A program made the position numbers and the translations under genes. DNA of 64,000 nt, taken from contig OY365807.1 of NCBI GenBank assembly GCA_959347315.1, forward strand, positions 13,192,214 through 13,256,213, read 5' to 3'. The DNA comes from Bimastos eiseni. Lineage: Eukaryota; Annelida; Clitellata; Crassiclitellata; Lumbricidae. A model generated the notes under the pieces. The model had not been told where the DNA came from. It ran no database searches and worked only from the letters and a program-made list of their open reading frames with translations. This document shows positions 60,401 through 64,000 of the stretch, in pieces. Positions within the stretch are counted from its first letter, which is position 1, and each line of letters starts with the position of its first letter.

Positions 60401-63400
60401 AGCACTTCTTCAAGAGACCTACTCGAAGGCAAAGGACAGTTGACGTTCTACGCGTACACTCTGTTTTCCTGTTATCCCATCGCCTTCTCTGTCCCGTGTG
60501 TCCTTTCCTTACTCCCTGTTTCTGTCTTCCCTCCTTTCATTTGCCCACACTGTGTTCTTCTCTTTCTTCTACACTTTCTCTCCCTCACTACCTCTAGCCT
60601 CTTTTACTATATCTGTAGAACGTGTAAACTCTATTGCAGTTGTGTGGAGAGTTTTGGGTTTTGATATAGTGGTCAATTGGTTATGCTCTGTCAGGTATTC
60701 CTCTACCATTTCAATTCTCAGAGACGATAATATCTGCTGACAGAGGTGTGAATAGTTGTTCAATAGTGAACACGTTACAAGTTTGTTCTGTGTGACCCAT
60801 TTGGGGCCATGTTGGAGTCTTATTTGCATTTGTGGTACAGATTAGTCTGTAAAAAGAATGTATTTTCAGTTTTTCAGACATATATTTAATTTCCAATATC
60901 TGAACAGAAATCCATTTGTTATTTTATTGAAGAGAAACACCAATGCAGCTCAAACTCTTTGTGATATTGTTCGACTTGGCAAAGATGCTATGTCTAATCT
61001 ACAGGAGGGACCATCATCGGACGCACTGCTGCTTGAAGTTGAGAAGTACGCGAGTTTTTAGGGCCGAGCAAGAAGTTTGGTCGATCGTTATTAATATGGT
61101 TGTCTAGAATCCTGTAACATTCTTTCATCCATTCAGAGCATTTATGTAGCTCCCCTTTGAAAATCCACTGAGAGCCTAGTTACAGTTTTGGAGAACAGTT
61201 TTCTGTTTGACCTTTCTTAGCATGCACTTTTTCAACAGTTGGCAACCGATTGTATTAATGCTAGTTTTGGGATGTTGCGTCAGGGGTTCCTCTAAGTGGT
61301 TCTCTTTGTTATAAAGCATGTGATTGTGATGACATCTGTGAATTAAAGGTTTCCTCTCTTTTAAGATCCAAGTTGCTTATGTTCCCATCAGCATGGAATT
61401 AAATTATTGAATTAAATTCTTTACATTTCACTGCAAAATTCGGACAATGTTACATATTTCCTGACTGATCTATAGGTCATTTTTAATAACATAACAGACT
61501 TGGCTCATTTTTATCCAGGAAAGGATGGCTGCTACACTGGTGCTGCTGCTGGTTGGTACTGAAGCTGATGTAAAAGTACTTATACTTATATCAGAACCCA
61601 GAGTCAGAAAACTGAAGTAAAAGAGCTGATTATAAGAGAGGAATGTTTTATTGTATTGTTTGTAGGAGTGAATCTGTGTCAAGCCTTCTTGATCTCATGT
61701 TCAAAGGCGATCCGTGTGAGTCAGCCATTGTTAATGGCCTGTACGTCTTGCAAGCTCTCCTGGAACCCAAGCGAACAAGGTGAGGCAAATGAGCATCTCA
61801 CATTCAGTACGAATCGTTCGACTTAATGATTTGAGCGACGGCAGACAATCCAGCAGCAGGATGCCAAGGTTGATCTCCCAACTGTGCTGGATATACCAGC
61901 CCTGGGGTTGCAGCAGGCTGTATTAGCCAAAATGGCTGGATTACCCAACACTGACTAAACTTAATGACTTAACTCGACTGTGCTTACCTGCACTGCTTTT
62001 AGACTGTAAACTGTTTGAACCTTGTAAGGTGCATTTTTCAGATTTCACTTGTAATGTGTTGTATTCTACTTTGTGTTAGTTTCGTTTTCAAGATGTGTTT
62101 TCCAAGGTTACCGTCATCCAGAATGCTCCATTAAAGAAGCTACTAAATACTTATTTGCATTAATAATTGGATATATTTGTGTGTTTCAAGCGATTTGCTG
62201 CAGGAGCCAAGCTCTGTATCTGATGCAGAGCATCTGTGTGCTGTTGTCAATGGTTTGTCTGATGCCCTGGTGCCGCATCTGAAAGACTTGCACCTCCTGC
62301 TAAGTAATCCACCAAAGGTACGTCGCCGAGATCTTTTACGAACATAAAGGTGAATTGTTTAGCTATTGACAAGGCCATGTCAATATCTCAGCCATCAGAT
62401 GGTCTCTGACGTGCCTTCCAATCGAAAGGTCTCAGTCATATTATTATTATTGTTATTATTATTATTATTATTACACTATTTTTAATGCATGCAAAGTCAT
62501 ACAGTAATGCCTATCTGTGGTGTAATTAGCCAGTGAGGTGAGTTGTGTTTGAGCATTTAATGCGTGAGAGCCCATCCTCAGACTTATAAGTTATAATCTG
62601 AAGGTCTCTGATATGTTAAACCTTGTAAACTAAAGGTTTTATTCAGCTTAAATCATCCAATCTGATGCTATTTGTCATTTATAAGTCTTGTGAGGTCCCT
62701 GTCGTCTTAACCCTTGTAATTTGAAAGTCTCTATCATCGTTCTCCATGCTGGATTAATTCATTTGAAACCATTTTAGGTTTGCTTTCTTATAGGTAGATT
62801 TGTGATTGTTGTATCCAGTTTGTAACAGAATCTTTTTGCTGCCAGTGAATGAGTGTTTACCTTCTGTTTAATGTCAACCTTTCCTCAACACTTTACATAT
62901 TTATATAATAATTAATTAAATGCTTTGTTGTAGCAACACTATGCACCGATGCCTACGTCGCTGGGACCTCTGCCTCAGCCGCTCGGTCTCACCCGTCTCC
63001 AGGTGGCTAGTCTGGTGACTTCACTGGTTGGCGCCAACCACATTGCCATCAACGCAGAGCTGGCTTCTTTAGGCACCATTGACGTTCTAGTGGTATGTTG
63101 CAAAGTGTACTTTGTGTGGTTTGTTTGTACTTTAGAGCGTGTTCGCTTGTGTGCTTGTTTCTAGGCATATAATGGAGCCTTGCTTTGGTTTTTACAAAAT
63201 TGTGCGATATCACGTTTATGAACCTGGGTAGTTGTATGGGCCAGTCAGCAAGAGAGGAACTAACCTGTGGAGCTGATGCTGGGAGAGAGGCAGTTATGGC
63301 TTGAAGTGTTGGTGAATTCGTTTTTGTAGTTTAGCATACGATGGTTGATGGCCAGTCCTCTCTCTGGCAATGTAATGTAATATATAATGTAATGGAGCAC

Positions 63401-63793
63401 TTACATGGCACCACTCAAATCAGTAGCGTTCATGACTCAACATACAGCTAAACAGAAAAAAGCAGTCTTCAAGCGCTTCCGGAAGTCCAGTTGATGCATT
63501 CATTCTGGATGATTGCACTAGGAGATAGTTATCTGTTGGGAAGTTTTGAAATATTTGAAGTATCTGTGATGTGGTAAGACTTTTAACCTTGGATAATGTT
63601 GTACATGTAAGGTAAGGTATTTGGTCTGCTGAGGCATACTGGTTGTTTTGGTCATTGATGTGGTTTTTGATTTCTGTTGTTACAGAATCTTTTCTTTCAG
63701 TTTCCTTACAACAACTTCCTCCACACTCAGGTTGAACGCTGTTTGTTGAGTATAGTCGTGAGCACGATGTCCGATAATCTGCTTCTGAGCCAG
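51436..63793 (+). CDS. PPP6R / SAPS-domain protein (protein phosphatase 6 regulatory subunit), 5' part
   Basis: Eleven exons carry 412 codons in one open frame; the gene continues beyond the window. SAPS proteins (vertebrate PPP6R1-3, fungal SAP/Ekc1 relatives) bind the catalytic subunit of protein phosphatase 6 and direct it to substrates in the cytosol. The start MFWRNIYTPSRVDSLLENG and LQELMDEDDVVQECK are the family N-terminus. Next come LNPLQASFFSKIMGLLISRK, the block HLGTSAVMDLLLRLITCIDA, WLNEQKLVQQLIKLIDAS, LCDIVRLGKDAM and FPYNNFLHTQVE, all in the SAPS order. The paralogue cannot be told apart; an invertebrate most likely has one gene equivalent to all three vertebrate ones. Confidence 0.96.
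51451..51507 (+). CDS. PPP6R coding exon 1
   Basis: It encodes residues 1-19 (MFWRNIYTPSRVDSLLENG). The exon itself begins at 51436 after a CACAG acceptor, leaving 15 bases of leader. The donor is GGG/GTAAAT, phase 0. A 3.85-kb intron follows. Confidence 0.93.
51508..55358 (+). other. PPP6R intron 1
   Basis: This is the largest intron of the gene in the window. It is AT-rich, with an AGAG-rich simple repeat at about 52625-52690 and a short CATTCATT-repeat fragment near 54758-54800. I recognise no inner gene. Confidence 0.6.
55359..55438 (+). CDS. PPP6R exon 2
   Basis: It encodes NVTLQELMDEDDVVQECKSL and the following NKKLVD. The acceptor is GTTGTAG/AATGTG and the donor GACTT/GTGAGT, phase 2. 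Confidence 0.95.
55834..55920 (+). CDS. PPP6R exon 3
   Basis: It encodes FLAKPETVETLLKMVLDEPM and the following GDVNDKTRF. The acceptor is GTTTCAG/TCTGGC and the donor TTCAA/GTAAGC, phase 2. Confidence 0.95.
56712..56774. repeat. Perfect inverted repeat, 31-bp arms with a 1-base loop
   Basis: The left arm (56712-56742) begins GATAAAAATGTTATTAACAA and ends GTCCATTA. After a single C at 56743, the right arm (56744-56774) is its exact reverse complement. It has no target duplication that I can see. Confidence 0.95.
57570..57830. repeat. Dispersed repeat, copy related to 43957-44345
   Basis: It has GAATTCATGTATAATGTCTC, then GACTAGTCAGAGGTGTTCCC and CACTCCAGATCGAGGGGCCC. The blocks are in the same order and orientation as the GOPC-intron copy but diverged. 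It ends about 50 bp before PPP6R exon 4. Confidence 0.7.
57884..58070 (+). CDS. PPP6R exon 4
   Basis: It encodes NSNIACELISSDANQITDLL to LNPLQASFFSKIMGLLISRK then SEE. The acceptor is CATCTAG/AAACTC. The donor GAG/GTCGGT is weak but keeps the frame and ends the similarity at the right place, phase 0. Confidence 0.93.
58506..58643 (+). CDS. PPP6R exon 5
   Basis: It encodes MFDLVKSRKGFVENILCHLG then TSAVMDLLLRLITCIDA, the most conserved SAPS block, ending NCIN. The acceptor is TTGGCAG/ATGTTC and the donor AAT/GTGAGA, phase 0. The following 1.56-kb intron contains a 747-bp TIR element. Confidence 0.96.
59150..59896. mobile_element. 747-bp nonautonomous DNA element with AGCTGTACCGAT inverted ends
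   Basis: The left end AGCTGTACCGAT and the right end ATCGGTACAGCT are exact inverted repeats. Just inside, both sides carry several GCCGATTAT/GCCGATAT words. TTA-containing flanks exist at both sides (TTAG at left, TTAC at right), but a target duplication cannot be fixed. No transposase is visible. It sits in PPP6R intron 5. Confidence 0.8.
60201..60266 (+). CDS. PPP6R exon 6
   Basis: It encodes WLNEQKLVQQLIKLIDASET then PE. The acceptor is GTTGTAG/TGGTTG and the donor GAA/GTACGA, phase 0. It is a short exon of 22 codons. Confidence 0.95.
60933..61045 (+). CDS. PPP6R exon 7
   Basis: It encodes RNTNAAQTLCDIVRLGKDAM through ALLLEVE. The acceptor TATTGAAG/AGAAAC is placed by frame and similarity; the donor GAGAA/GTACGC is phase 2. 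Confidence 0.9.
61666..61779 (+). CDS. PPP6R exon 8
   Basis: It encodes SESVSSLLDLMFKGDPCESA through QALLEPKRT. The acceptor is TTTGTAG/GAGTGA and the donor ACAAG/GTGAGG, phase 2. Confidence 0.94.
62191..62317 (+). CDS. PPP6R exon 9
   Basis: It encodes DLLQEPSSVSDAEHLCAVVN through LLLSNPPK. Two acceptors are near. Only GTTTCAAG/CGATTT at 62191 gives the phase that keeps the family-like frame; CTGCAG/GAGCCA at 62204 would shift it. The donor is AAG/GTACGT, phase 0. Confidence 0.9.
62934..63092 (+). CDS. PPP6R exon 10
   Basis: It encodes QHYAPMPTSLGPLPQPLGLT then RLQVASLVTSLVGANHI, through GTIDVLV. The acceptor is GTTGTAG/CAACAC and the donor GTG/GTATGT, phase 0. Confidence 0.95.
63686..63793 (+). 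CDS. PPP6R exon 11 (last in window)
   Basis: It encodes NLFFQFPYNNFLHTQVERCL through DNLLLSQ. The acceptor is GTTACAG/AATCTT and the donor CAG/GTGAGT, phase 0. The next exon lies outside the window. Confidence 0.95.
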
Positions 63794-64000
63794 GTGAGTG
63801 GAGATGCTTGAGCGAGAGTAGAAGGGGAAGAGAAAAAGGAATAGGAGAGAGAAACATAGGGATGGAGACATAGAGAGGGAGACCTAGAGAGGGAGAGAGA
63901 AAGAGAGAGAGAGCAAGAGAGAGAAGCGAGAAAGAGAGAGGTTGCCTTTAGGGAGCCAAGCAGAGGAAGGTGCTGTGAATGAGGAAAACTGACTAGAAGG
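63794..64000 (+). repeat. PPP6R intron with (GA)n-rich simple repeat
   Basis: After the exon 11 donor the intron is dominated by a purine-rich GAGAGA/AGGGAGAG tract at about 63825-63945. Confidence 0.85.

Overview
This window is nuclear DNA from an animal, almost certainly a protostome invertebrate. It holds a canonical innexin gene (the gap-junction family of protostomes and cnidarians), intron-rich orthologues of two conserved animal genes, and about 30 kb dominated by transposons, foldback elements and minisatellites. I cannot name the species. No bacterial-style operon, CRISPR array, rRNA gene or convincing functional tRNA gene is visible.

Layout. (1) 1-14 kb is gene-poor repeat territory. 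It contains one end of a dispersed repeat family full of short hairpins (1-1441), several G/A- or C/T-rich minisatellites, and a 1.27-kb array of near-palindromic units centred on CCTAGG (5695-6960). (2) 14.1-14.7 kb carries a 209-codon single-exon reading frame of unknown family on the minus strand. (3) 17.3-19.4 kb is a complete two-exon innexin gene on the minus strand. (4) 20-34.5 kb is again mobile: two foldback elements, a second copy of the first repeat family split by a 5'-truncated LINE, a 770-bp terminal-inverted-repeat element with a 3-bp target duplication, and an internally deleted RTE-like LINE. (5) 35.1-47.2 kb is a complete nine-exon GOPC (PIST/CAL) orthologue on the minus strand, predicted to encode 521 residues. 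(6) 49.6-64 kb is the 5' part of a PPP6R (SAPS-domain) gene on the plus strand, with eleven coding exons read in one continuous frame and the 3' end beyond the window.

GOPC is a Golgi scaffold of membrane-protein trafficking, PPP6R is a regulatory subunit of protein phosphatase 6, and the innexin is a channel protein. GOPC and PPP6R are divergent neighbours, but nothing in the sequence shows a joint function. All splice junctions were assembled by eye from GT-AG (or GC-AG) signals, frame continuity and similarity to the known families; no transcript data were used.

The most noteworthy points are the hairpin-module repeat family with compensatory stem changes, the CCTAGG palindrome array that flips orientation, one or two GC-AG introns in GOPC, a 600-bp piggyBac-like element inside GOPC, and several other nonautonomous elements whose ends and, for some, target duplications can be read directly.
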